NCBI GenBank assembly: GCA_014238825.1 | Contig: JABAAI010000042.1 | Coordinates: 1 to 7,861, forward strand | Direction of reading: 5' to 3' | DNA length: 7,861 nt | Source of the DNA: Leptospirales bacterium | Lineage (GTDB): Bacteria; Spirochaetota; Leptospiria; Leptospirales; Leptonemataceae | Shown here: positions 1 through 6,402 of the stretch, one piece after another | How the letters are laid out: every line of letters starts with the position of its first letter | Position numbering within the stretch: the stretch's first letter is position 1 | Program-made: the position numbers and the translations under genes | The notes under the pieces: generated by a model | The model's input: only the letters and a program-made list of their open reading frames with translations | The model's database searches: none | Told to the model about the DNA's origin: nothing

Positions 1-181
1 TTTTACTTAGGGTTTCAAGGCTTAATTTGCTTACAAAGCGTAGTGCATTTTCTGTCATTAAAATTTGAGTAGAATAGGATTGTTTTGTAAGGACACGTAC
101 TAAGTCACAAATTTTATATGCAGCAATACTAGCAGTAACTGCAATTACTATACACTTTTTAGATTTTTGCATATTTTTCAT
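1..181 (-). CDS. coaBC: Phosphopantothenoylcysteine decarboxylase/synthetase (CoaBC, Dfp), N-terminal fragment cut by the window edge
   Basis: Sixty codons are visible on the minus strand, from an ATG at 181-179 and running off the left edge without a stop. The translation contains a segment reading VTASIAAYKICDLVR, then ILMTENALRFVSKLSLETLS. This matches the start of the flavoprotein (CoaB decarboxylase-named Dfp/CoaBC) family, whose first strand and P-loop-like turn normally read VTGSIAAYK and whose next block reads MTEAATxFVxPLxFxxLS. In the family the N-terminal half decarboxylates 4'-phosphopantothenoylcysteine with FMN and the C-terminal half joins cysteine to phosphopantothenate, two steps of coenzyme A synthesis. 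The ATG overlaps the second of two tandem TAA stops of mutL (TAATG), suggesting translational coupling. A second in-frame ATG lies at 172-170. No Shine-Dalgarno sequence is visible. Because only the N-terminus is seen, a monofunctional flavoprotein decarboxylase of the same fold (CoaC-like or UbiX-like) cannot be excluded, but the wording favours CoaBC. Confidence 0.8.
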   Translation of the reverse strand, partial: MKNMQKSKKCIVIAVTASIAAYKICDLVRVLTKQSYSTQILMTENALRFVSKLSLETLSK

Positions 182-183
182 TA

Positions 184-2031
184 TTAAGAACGATGGAACA
201 TTCTATCTAATTGCATTCTAGATATTTGTATCATTGTTGGGCGACCATGAGGACATCGTCCTGGTTCATTACATAGAGGCAATTCTTTTAATATATCAGC
301 TAAAAGTTCATTGCTTATATAATCATTTTTTTTAATAGATGCTTTGCAAGCTTTCATTGCTGAGTAATTTTTATAGACGTGTAAGTCATTTTCACCTTCT
401 ATGATTTTTTGAATTAAAAGAGTTAAAATTTTTATTTCTGTACCTGGTTCTAAATAAGCAGGTACTTTTCGTACGCGATAGCTTCTAGGTCCTATTTCTT
501 CTATAAAAAAGCCATTTTCTTTTAACTTTTCAGAGCAGTTTAAAATATCCTCCAGTTCATTTGGTAGACAATTTATCAAGATTGGTTCTAAAAGTTCCTG
601 GTTTTTATTTTTTATTTTTTCCATTTGTTTGAGATTTCTTTCATAATTAATACGTTCATGTGCTGTATGTTGATCTATAATATACATATTATCATTTCCT
701 TCTGCTAAAACATAAGTACCTAAAATAGTTCCAAAGTGACGAGTGAATTTAATTCTGGTGTGTGAGCTTATCTCTCCTTTTTCTTGCTCAGATGATTCGG
801 TGCTTGCTTCATTAGATTTTTTAGATACTATCCCTTCGACCATCTCTTCTTTCTGAAAAATGGACTCATCATTAGCGCCTTTATTCTGATAATCTTTGCT
901 ATTAAGATTCATTGTGTAAGGAGATGTGTATTGCAATCCAGTCTCTAATAAAACGCCTTGATTATAGTTTTGATTTTGGTTAGTGAAAGGATGGTTTGTG
1001 TGTGTTACTTGGTTTATATTTATTGGAGCATTGGAGCGGAAGGCATTAGTAATTGCTTTATAGATAATACCTTGTACTAAGGATTGATCAAGTAAACGAA
1101 CTTCCCTTTTTTGAGGATGGACATTAATATCAAGCCGTGTGGTGTTTATATTTAAGAAAATAAAAAAACAGGGTTGCATGCCGTGCGCAATTAGTTCTCC
1201 GTAGGCTTTGCGAACAACGAAAGAAAGATTTTTTATTTCAACAGCTCTATTATTAACAAAGCAAAACTGTAAGTCTCTAGTAGCTCGAAAATATTCAGGA
1301 GTAGAAATATAAGCAAGAAGTTCTATTTGCTCTCCTTCCGTCTCTACTTCTATTAATTTGTTTTCTAATGATTTGCCGTATAAACTTAAAATTCTTTCAT
1401 TATAGCTTTGATTTTTAGGACAAGATAGAAGTTCTTTTTCGTCTCTGTAATAACTAAATTTAACGTTTGGGACAGCGATAGCTAGGCGTATAATCTCTTT
1501 ATAGTTTTTAACATTTTCTGCCCGGATAGATTTAAGATACTTTCGTCTTGCTGGGGTCGAGTAAAAGAGATTATTAACATGAATTGTAGTACCCTGGGCA
1601 TGTTTGCTGACTCCTTCATCTAATACCTGACCTCCTCTGTAAGTAATTTCAGCTCCAATTTGTTCATCTTTATGGCAACTTTTTATTTGCAAATGAGAAA
1701 TTGAAGCTATTGCGGCTAGAGCTTCGCCACGGAAGCCAAGGCTAGTTATTTTTTCTAAATCTTCTAAATTTGAAATTTTTGATGTAGCATGACGGGTAAT
1801 ACTTTTTTTTAAATCTTCTGCATAAATCCCATGGCCATCATCTTCGACTATAATGCTTTCTGTTCCAGCGGCTTTTGTCTTTATTCGTATGGAATTTGCT
1901 CCTGCGTCTAAGGAGTTTTCAATTAATTCTTTGATTACGGAAGATGGTCCTTCTATAACTTCACCCGCCGCAATTTTATTGATTAAAATGGGACTAAGGA
2001 TGTTAATTCTATTTGTATTTTTTATTTTCAA
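184..2031 (-). CDS. mutL: DNA mismatch repair protein MutL, endonuclease type
   Basis: A 615-residue MutL, close to the usual family length. The N-terminal GHKL ATPase domain (about 1-340) shows KELIENSLDAGA with E35 and N39, EDDGHGI (D64) and GFRGEAL (99-105), followed by VHPQKREVR. An Asn/Gln-rich, poorly conserved linker follows (about 340-430). The C-terminal domain has the metal-dependent nicking-endonuclease motifs: DQHTAHERINYE at 453-464 (consensus DQHA-x2-E-x4-E, with Thr for Ala), ACKASIKKND around C562, and CPHGRP at 593-598. QELLEP at 478-483 fits the sliding-clamp motif known in Bacillus-type MutL. In the family, MutL is recruited by MutS and nicks the strand to be repaired, in bacteria that lack MutH. 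The start is a TTG at 2031-2029, overlapping the TGA of the upstream oxidoreductase gene by four bases. It is chosen because the conserved INILSP..INKIAAGEVIE block begins only nine codons later. The gene ends in tandem TAA TAA. Confidence 0.97.
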   Translation of the reverse strand: MKIKNTNRINILSPILINKIAAGEVIEGPSSVIKELIENSLDAGANSIRIKTKAAGTESIIVEDDGHGIYAEDLKKSITRHATSKISNLEDLEKITSLGFRGEALAAIASISHLQIKSCHKDEQIGAEITYRGGQVLDEGVSKHAQGTTIHVNNLFYSTPARRKYLKSIRAENVKNYKEIIRLAIAVPNVKFSYYRDEKELLSCPKNQSYNERILSLYGKSLENKLIEVETEGEQIELLAYISTPEYFRATRDLQFCFVNNRAVEIKNLSFVVRKAYGELIAHGMQPCFFIFLNINTTRLDINVHPQKREVRLLDQSLVQGIIYKAITNAFRSNAPININQVTHTNHPFTNQNQNYNQGVLLETGLQYTSPYTMNLNSKDYQNKGANDESIFQKEEMVEGIVSKKSNEASTESSEQEKGEISSHTRIKFTRHFGTILGTYVLAEGNDNMYIIDQHTAHERINYERNLKQMEKIKNKNQELLEPILINCLPNELEDILNCSEKLKENGFFIEEIGPRSYRVRKVPAYLEPGTEIKILTLLIQKIIEGENDLHVYKNYSAMKACKASIKKNDYISNELLADILKELPLCNEPGRCPHGRPTMIQISRMQLDRMFHRS

Positions 2032-2903
2032 CGAGGTAAGTTTTTTATAGTGGATAAGTAGTCTTGTTTCATTTCGTTAATAAGTATTTTGGCTCCTTTT
2101 ATCTCATTGATTTGGCCAACACCTTGTCCAGCAGAATAGACATCCTTCCATTGTTTAGCATTTTTGCCACTGTCGAATCTTTTTAAGCTTTTTTTCATCC
2201 AATTAGCATGAATACCTGAAACTCTGTCTGTATATTCAATTTCTTCTGGAATTGATTCTAATATCATTTGCTTGTATTCATCAGGTGCTTTAGATTCAGT
2301 TGTAGCAATAAGGCGTGTTCCTACATAAACGCCATCTGCACCAAGTGACATAGCAGCAGCCATCTGCTGTCCATTTGTAATGCATCCAGCTGCAATAATG
2401 GGGAGGCCAGTTTCTTTTTTAATAAATGGAATAAGGCTAAAGGGATTAATTGTACCGGCATGTCCACCTGCACCTTGTGAAACAGGTATTAGACCATCTA
2501 CACCAGCTTTAGTAACAATAAGGGCGTGTCGAAGTGTGATAATATCACTAAAGACTTTTGTGCTTGTTTTTTTAATATCAGATAAAATGGTTCTAGGAGT
2601 TCCCATACTTGTAATAATCAGTTTTACTTCCCCTTCTATACAAGCTTCTATTTGTTGACTCCAGAGAGGATTGCGAACTTTAGAAAAAATAACATTTACA
2701 CCAAAGGGAGCTTTCGTGCGAGACTTTATTTCGCTAATAGCTTCTTTTAATTCTGTGATTGTGCGGTAATTTACGGCAGGGAAACAACCCATTCCACCAG
2801 CTTCAGAAACAGCAACGACAAGGTCGGTACGCGATATCAAAAACATAGGAGCACCAAGTATTGGCAGAGGTATTTTAAACATCTCAGTAAGTTTAGTCTG
2901 CAT
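2028..2903 (-). CDS. FMN-dependent nitronate monooxygenase / enoyl-ACP reductase II (NPD/FabK) family protein
   Basis: A 291-residue TIM-barrel flavoprotein of the nitropropane dioxygenase/FabK family. Seen in order: LPILGAPMFLIS near the N-terminus (first strand and FMN loop), GGMGCFPA, APFGVNV, then SQGAGGHAG with H148, the position used as catalytic or FMN-contacting His in this family. AAGCITNGQQM and LGADGVYVGTRL follow, the usual phosphate-binding strands. Family members either oxidise alkyl nitronates or reduce enoyl-ACP in fatty acid synthesis, and sequence motifs seen by eye do not settle which. At 291 residues it is a little shorter than many family members. ATG at 2903 is used. A second in-frame Met (residue 8, before the conserved KIPLPILGAPM) is an alternative start. 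There is no good ribosome binding site. It is the first gene of the leftward cluster, overlaps mutL by four bases, and is divergent from mutS. No functional link to mismatch repair is evident. Confidence 0.88.
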   Translation of the reverse strand: MQTKLTEMFKIPLPILGAPMFLISRTDLVVAVSEAGGMGCFPAVNYRTITELKEAISEIKSRTKAPFGVNVIFSKVRNPLWSQQIEACIEGEVKLIITSMGTPRTILSDIKKTSTKVFSDIITLRHALIVTKAGVDGLIPVSQGAGGHAGTINPFSLIPFIKKETGLPIIAAGCITNGQQMAAAMSLGADGVYVGTRLIATTESKAPDEYKQMILESIPEEIEYTDRVSGIHANWMKKSLKRFDSGKNAKQWKDVYSAGQGVGQINEIKGAKILINEMKQDYLSTIKNLPR

Positions 2904-2983
2904 AACCCAAAGTAAATTATTATTTGTGCTTGTATAGTAAATTTCTTGACTAACTATGCTAAAAGAGTACTTTTAAGTTATCC
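2904..2983. promoter_or_regulatory. Divergent promoter region between the oxidoreductase-mutL-coaBC cluster and mutS
   Basis: This 80-base gap must hold the starts of transcription for both directions unless they lie inside the genes. On the plus strand TTGACT (2946-2951) resembles a -35 box. The only -10 candidate at a suitable spacing (16 bases) is the poor TACTTT at 2968-2973, which would leave almost no leader before the mutS ATG at 2984. On the minus strand TATACA (2936-2931) is a possible -10 without a recognisable -35. A short hairpin, AAAAG-AGTA-CTTTT, lies at 2961-2974. The assignment of the gap is firm; the individual boxes are weak. Confidence 0.35.
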
Positions 2984-5533
2984 ATGGTCAACAAAACACC
3001 TCATGACCCACTAGACACTCCAGTTATGCGTCAGTATCAGGATATTAAATCTCAATATCCTAATGTAATATTATTTTTTCGAATGGGTGATTTTTATGAG
3101 TTATTTTTAGATGATGCTATTACTGCTGCTCCCGTTATGGAAATAGCATTAACAAGTCGTCAAAGTAAAATACCTATGGCTGGTATCCCTCATCATAGTG
3201 CAGATATTTATCTGACTCGCCTTCTAGAAAATGGATATTCAATAGCTATTGCTGAGCAAGAACCTGATCCGCTGAATCCGCGTTTAATGTGTCGTCGTGT
3301 ACGACGTGTCATTACTCCCGGCACCGTAGTCGAGGAGAATCTGCTACAATCCATAGCTAATAATTATTTAATGGCACTAGTTCAAAATCATGATAGCTAT
3401 GGATTATCCTTTGCAGATATATCTACAGGTGATTTCTTTTCATTCATAATTAAGAAAACGATACCAGAGACTAGGGAAAATCTTTTGCAAGTTTTCAGAG
3501 ATCAGTGCGCTAAGTTTACCCCTCGAGAAATACTTCTTCCGACAGAACTCTATAATGAAATCACTCCAGTACCTGAACAAAAACGTATAGTAGCTATTGA
3601 AGATTGGAGAGGGTCACCCAGTGAGGGTCGTCGACAAGTTGAAAGCATGTACAAGCAAAATTTAGCGGGTTTAGGCTATGATAAGTCTTTTTGCATTTCT
3701 CTTGGTGCTGTATCTCTAATTTTACATTATGTACAGAAAAATTTTCCTGATTCAAATGATAAGTTTATTTTACAAGCTCCTCTTTTTCGTTCTATTGAAA
3801 CACAGTTTATGCAATTAGATGAATATAGTATTAGATATTTAGATATTGTGCATAATCAAAATGAAGGAGGCTCGAAGAGGACTTTATATGATGTTTTAGA
3901 TGATTGTCAAACTAATATAGGGAAACGTTTTTTAAAAGAAAGTCTATTGTTTCCCTTGCTGAGTGTGGATGATATTATTAAACGTAATATTAAAATAGAA
4001 TACCTTGTTGCTAATGAAAAATTATGTGCAATATTGACAAAAAACTTAAAAGAGGTTTCTGACTTAGAACGAATTTTGTCACGGATAACTGCAGGGAAAG
4101 CTGCTCCTAGAGATTTAATCGCAGTACAAAAGACGCTAGAAGTTTCACTGTTTTTATCGGAAATATTCAAGCAACATCCTCACTTTAACTTAGCAGATGG
4201 AGTGTATCTTAAGGTTCCAGAAGAACTTGCTTCTCTTTGTATGCGTATTGGGAGAGAAGTAAATCCAGAGCCTCCCGCTTTTTTACCCAGTAATACTCCT
4301 TTTATACAAGAAGGCTTAGATGAGCGACTTGATAAGGCCAGACTAGCTATGAAAGCAGATAATACTTGGATTAGTGATTTTGAAAAGAGTGAGAGACAGA
4401 AAACGAATATGAGTAGTTTGAAAGTAAAATATAATAAACTACATGGCTATTTTATTGAAATTAGTCGGCATCAAGCAAAGAATCTTCCTAAAGAATATTA
4501 TCGTAAGCAAACGCTTGTAGGATACGAGAGATTTAGTAATGAAGAGCTTAGCAATATTGAAGTAAATATAAGGGAAGCAGAAACAATCGTAAATAAAATA
4601 GAACAAGAAAGATTTAATATATTGTGTCAATTGGTTATAAGCCATTCAACTTTAATTAAAAAGTTAACAAGGACGATAGGAGAACTCGATTTTTTTCTAT
4701 CTCTTGCTAACATTGCTTTTAAGAGAGAATGGGTTAGACCAGAATGGATAAAAGAGGATATAATAGAAATTATAGACGGCAGACATCCTGTTATTGAACA
4801 TTATTTATCGGCTGGAGAGCAATTTACTCCTAATGATTTGTATCTAGATGCAAAAGAGAATGTCATCGGTATTTTGACAGGTCCTAATATGGCAGGTAAA
4901 TCAACTTATATTCGCCAAATTGCACTTATTCAATTAATGGCACAGATAGGTTCCTTTGTGCCTGCAAAAAAAGCACGTTTAGGAGTTAGAGACTCTATAC
5001 TTACGCGAATGGGTTCTGGGGATAACTTAACTCGTGGTGAATCTACGTTTTTTGTAGAAATGTTACAGGTGGCTCGTATTTTAAATAAATGTACATCCAG
5101 ATCACTTGTTGTTATGGACGAGGTGGGGAGAGGTACCTCCACGTATGATGGCTTAGCGATAGCTTGGTCGGTTATAGAACATCTTAATAATCCTAAGCAT
5201 GCTAGACCATTTACTCTCTTTGCCACTCATTATCATGAACTTACAGAATTAGGAAAAAATCATGGGATATTGAATCTAACAATGGAGGTACACGAAGTAA
5301 AAGGTAAAGTTATATTTTTGCACCGCGTAAAGCCTGGTATTGCTGATAGATCATACGGAATTCATGTGGCACATTTAGCAGGACTTCCGCAGTCTTTGAT
5401 AGTACGCGCTAATAATAAATTAACAGAATTGGAAGATAATGTTACAGAAGACACAAAAATGCAAACAGTATTATTTAAGGCAAAGCAGAGGACTAATAAA
5501 GAGGAGCAAAATAGTCTGTTTCAGAATACTTGA
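2984..5533 (+). CDS. mutS: DNA mismatch repair protein MutS (MutS1 type)
   Basis: An 849-residue MutS, near the typical length of about 850-880. The mismatch-reading loop FFRMGDFYEL carries the Phe-x-Glu pair (F37, E39) that stacks on and contacts the mispaired base, which marks it as MutS1 and not a MutS2 paralogue. Connector, lever (about 260-560) and clamp segments follow, the clamp including KYNKLHGYFIEIS and KQTLVGYERFSNEEL. The ABC-type ATPase has Walker A GPNMAGKST (633-641), the GSGDNLTRGESTF block (677 onward), Walker B VVMDE (D712, E713) with GRGTSTYDG, and the switch ATHYHEL (747-753). The C-terminus is short and ends in QNSLF (842-846), a good match to the beta-clamp-binding pentapeptide. 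The protein detects mispairs and recruits MutL. ATG at 2984 is used. The alternative Met15 starts right at the conserved MRQYQDIK and would remove a poorly conserved N-terminal tail. No clear Shine-Dalgarno sequence precedes either. The gene is divergent from the mutL cluster and convergent with ruvA. Confidence 0.98.
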   Translation: MVNKTPHDPLDTPVMRQYQDIKSQYPNVILFFRMGDFYELFLDDAITAAPVMEIALTSRQSKIPMAGIPHHSADIYLTRLLENGYSIAIAEQEPDPLNPRLMCRRVRRVITPGTVVEENLLQSIANNYLMALVQNHDSYGLSFADISTGDFFSFIIKKTIPETRENLLQVFRDQCAKFTPREILLPTELYNEITPVPEQKRIVAIEDWRGSPSEGRRQVESMYKQNLAGLGYDKSFCISLGAVSLILHYVQKNFPDSNDKFILQAPLFRSIETQFMQLDEYSIRYLDIVHNQNEGGSKRTLYDVLDDCQTNIGKRFLKESLLFPLLSVDDIIKRNIKIEYLVANEKLCAILTKNLKEVSDLERILSRITAGKAAPRDLIAVQKTLEVSLFLSEIFKQHPHFNLADGVYLKVPEELASLCMRIGREVNPEPPAFLPSNTPFIQEGLDERLDKARLAMKADNTWISDFEKSERQKTNMSSLKVKYNKLHGYFIEISRHQAKNLPKEYYRKQTLVGYERFSNEELSNIEVNIREAETIVNKIEQERFNILCQLVISHSTLIKKLTRTIGELDFFLSLANIAFKREWVRPEWIKEDIIEIIDGRHPVIEHYLSAGEQFTPNDLYLDAKENVIGILTGPNMAGKSTYIRQIALIQLMAQIGSFVPAKKARLGVRDSILTRMGSGDNLTRGESTFFVEMLQVARILNKCTSRSLVVMDEVGRGTSTYDGLAIAWSVIEHLNNPKHARPFTLFATHYHELTELGKNHGILNLTMEVHEVKGKVIFLHRVKPGIADRSYGIHVAHLAGLPQSLIVRANNKLTELEDNVTEDTKMQTVLFKAKQRTNKEEQNSLFQNT

Positions 5534-5554
5534 AAATAAGAGAAAAGGCTTCTC
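5531..5554 (-). terminator. Possible weak intrinsic terminator of ruvA
   Basis: In the 22-base gap between convergent mutS and ruvA, GAGAA (5540-5544) pairs with TTCTC (5550-5554) around a 5-base loop. Read on the minus strand, the stem is followed by TTATTTTC, a T-rich tail suitable for ruvA termination. The stem is only five pairs and not GC-rich. The plus-strand tail (GCTATAAAATTTG) is less T-rich, so any effect on mutS transcripts is less likely. Confidence 0.35.
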
Positions 5555-5555
5555 G

Positions 5556-6170
5556 CTATAAAATTTGTAAGGCGGATCTAATCCATTCTGCTGCGCCGGC
5601 GTCGACATCATAGGTACTTTGCATTGTAACTTTATGCAAAGCTAATTCTGCTTCTTTTTCTCTGTAGCCTAATTGAAGCAAAGCATTTAAGGCTAGTTCT
5701 TGTTCTTTGTTATATTTAGATTTACTTTGTTTGTCGTTCCCAGAATCTAGCAATTTCTCCCATTTTTTTGCTTGGCGATTAACTTCAAAAATAATACTTT
5801 CAGCAGTGCCTTTACCGACTCTCGGGATACGACACAATGTCGCTAAATTTTTATCTCTACAAAGAGATAAAAAGACATCTGAGCGAAGATGACTTAGCAA
5901 ACTAAGGGCTAAGCTGGGTCCAAAGCCACGTAGGTTAAGTAGTGCTTGGAAAAATATTTTTTGACTTTTATCTAAGAAGCCAAAGAGTTTTTGTTCATTT
6001 TCGCGAAAATGATGGTGAGTATAAAGCTGAATATCACTATCTTTTTTTGTATTCTTCAGAGCAGTAATGACATCTAAGGAAACTTGAATCTCGTACTCAA
6101 GGCCGTTAACATTGATATATATTTGACTAGGTCCTATGCTCTCAAATTTCCCTGTGATCTTACTAATCAA
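5556..6170 (-). CDS. ruvA: Holliday junction branch migration protein RuvA
   Basis: RuvA binds four-way junctions as a tetramer and loads the RuvB motor. From the TTG at 6170-6168 the protein has 204 residues, essentially the family length (E. coli 203), and begins ISKITGKFESIG, the position where RuvA proteins start (MIGRLRG). The reading frame stays open back to another TTG at 6251, but the extra 27 residues have no counterpart in RuvA, and that extension contains a TATAAT. Domain I (1-65) is the OB fold with LYTHHHFRENEQKLFGF. Domain II has two helix-hairpin-helix motifs, LRGFGPSLAL (79-88) and IPRVGKGTAE (114-123). A Lys/Ser/Gln-rich linker (about 138-156) leads to domain III, ELALNALLQLGYREKEAELAL, which contacts RuvB. 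The acidic pin, Glu-Asp in E. coli (55-56), is Glu-Asn here (E57, N58), with E59 next to it. No ruvB or ruvC is adjacent. No Shine-Dalgarno sequence is evident. Confidence 0.95.
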   Translation of the reverse strand: MISKITGKFESIGPSQIYINVNGLEYEIQVSLDVITALKNTKKDSDIQLYTHHHFRENEQKLFGFLDKSQKIFFQALLNLRGFGPSLALSLLSHLRSDVFLSLCRDKNLATLCRIPRVGKGTAESIIFEVNRQAKKWEKLLDSGNDKQSKSKYNKEQELALNALLQLGYREKEAELALHKVTMQSTYDVDAGAAEWIRSALQIL

Positions 6171-6219
6171 TGTACTTTGTGTGTTAATACTACTAACTGT
6201 TAAAAAAAAGTAGCGAAAA

Positions 6220-6225
6220 ATTATA
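6220..6225 (-). promoter_or_regulatory. Candidate -10 box for ruvA
   Basis: A perfect TATAAT is read on the minus strand about 50 bases upstream of the TTG chosen for ruvA. The nearest -35-like hexamer, TTGGAA (6251-6246), is 20 bases away, longer than the usual 16-18. Other TATAAT copies occur further upstream in this AT-rich region, so the choice of this one rests only on its distance to the gene. Confidence 0.3.
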
Positions 6226-6323
6226 GATTTATTAGCAAAATAAGCTTCCAAAAATTATATTTATTGCCAAAATTATTAGTTATTTTCATTATAAAAATGT
6301 ACTAATGAGTAAATTTTTATACT

Positions 6324-6332
6324 TGGTATAAT
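6324..6332 (+). promoter_or_regulatory. Candidate extended -10 promoter of leuB
   Basis: TGGTATAAT is a perfect -10 hexamer (6327-6332) preceded by the TGn extension that can compensate for a missing -35. No good -35 hexamer is present at 16-18 bases. Transcription would start near 6339, inside the inverted repeat at 6336-6353, leaving a leader of roughly 65 bases before the leuB ATG. Confidence 0.5.
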
Positions 6333-6335
6333 TCG

Positions 6336-6353
6336 TCAGCAATTATTTGCTGA
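6336..6353. promoter_or_regulatory. Perfect 7-bp inverted repeat at the probable leuB transcription start; possible operator
   Basis: TCAGCAA (6336-6342) and TTGCTGA (6347-6353) are exact reverse complements separated by TTAT. The repeat lies just downstream of the extended -10, where a repressor would block initiation. No T-tract follows, so it does not look like a terminator. It could instead form a small hairpin in DNA or in transcripts starting upstream. No regulator gene is present in the window to name a partner. Confidence 0.4.
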
Positions 6354-6402
6354 GGTGATAAAAAAACCTTGTGTTATAAATTATTTTTAAAAAATATATT
6401 AT

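Larger units (their letters stand above)
6171..6402. other. AT-rich divergent intergenic region between ruvA and leuB
   Basis: With the ruvA start placed at 6170, this 232-base region separates the two divergent genes. It is strongly AT-rich. It holds at least three minus-strand TATAAT hexamers (6225-6220, 6259-6254, 6293-6288), a plus-strand extended -10 (6324-6332), a perfect inverted repeat (6336-6353) and an isolated Shine-Dalgarno-like sequence (6352-6359). I see no convincing conserved small gene or RNA in it. Confidence 0.6.

Noticed and set aside
1853..2050. Plus-strand open frame opposite the mutL N-terminus
   Set aside because: It is antisense to the strongly conserved GHKL motifs of mutL and has no recognisable features; it is a shadow frame.
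2380..2658. Plus-strand open frame inside the oxidoreductase gene
   Set aside because: It is antisense to the FMN-binding motifs of the real gene and the peptide has no family features.
3907..5226. Three minus-strand open frames within mutS (3907-4170, 4439-4645, 4930-5226)
   Set aside because: They lie opposite conserved mutS lever, clamp and ATPase motifs and have no start signals or recognisable products.
6336..6353. Inverted repeat upstream of leuB as a terminator
   Set aside because: No T-tract follows on either strand, and it sits just after a -10 box, so an operator or leader hairpin is more likely.
6171..6402. Riboswitch or T-box upstream of leuB
   Set aside because: The leader from the probable start is only about 65 bases, AT-rich, and shows neither a T-box sequence nor a multi-stem conserved architecture.
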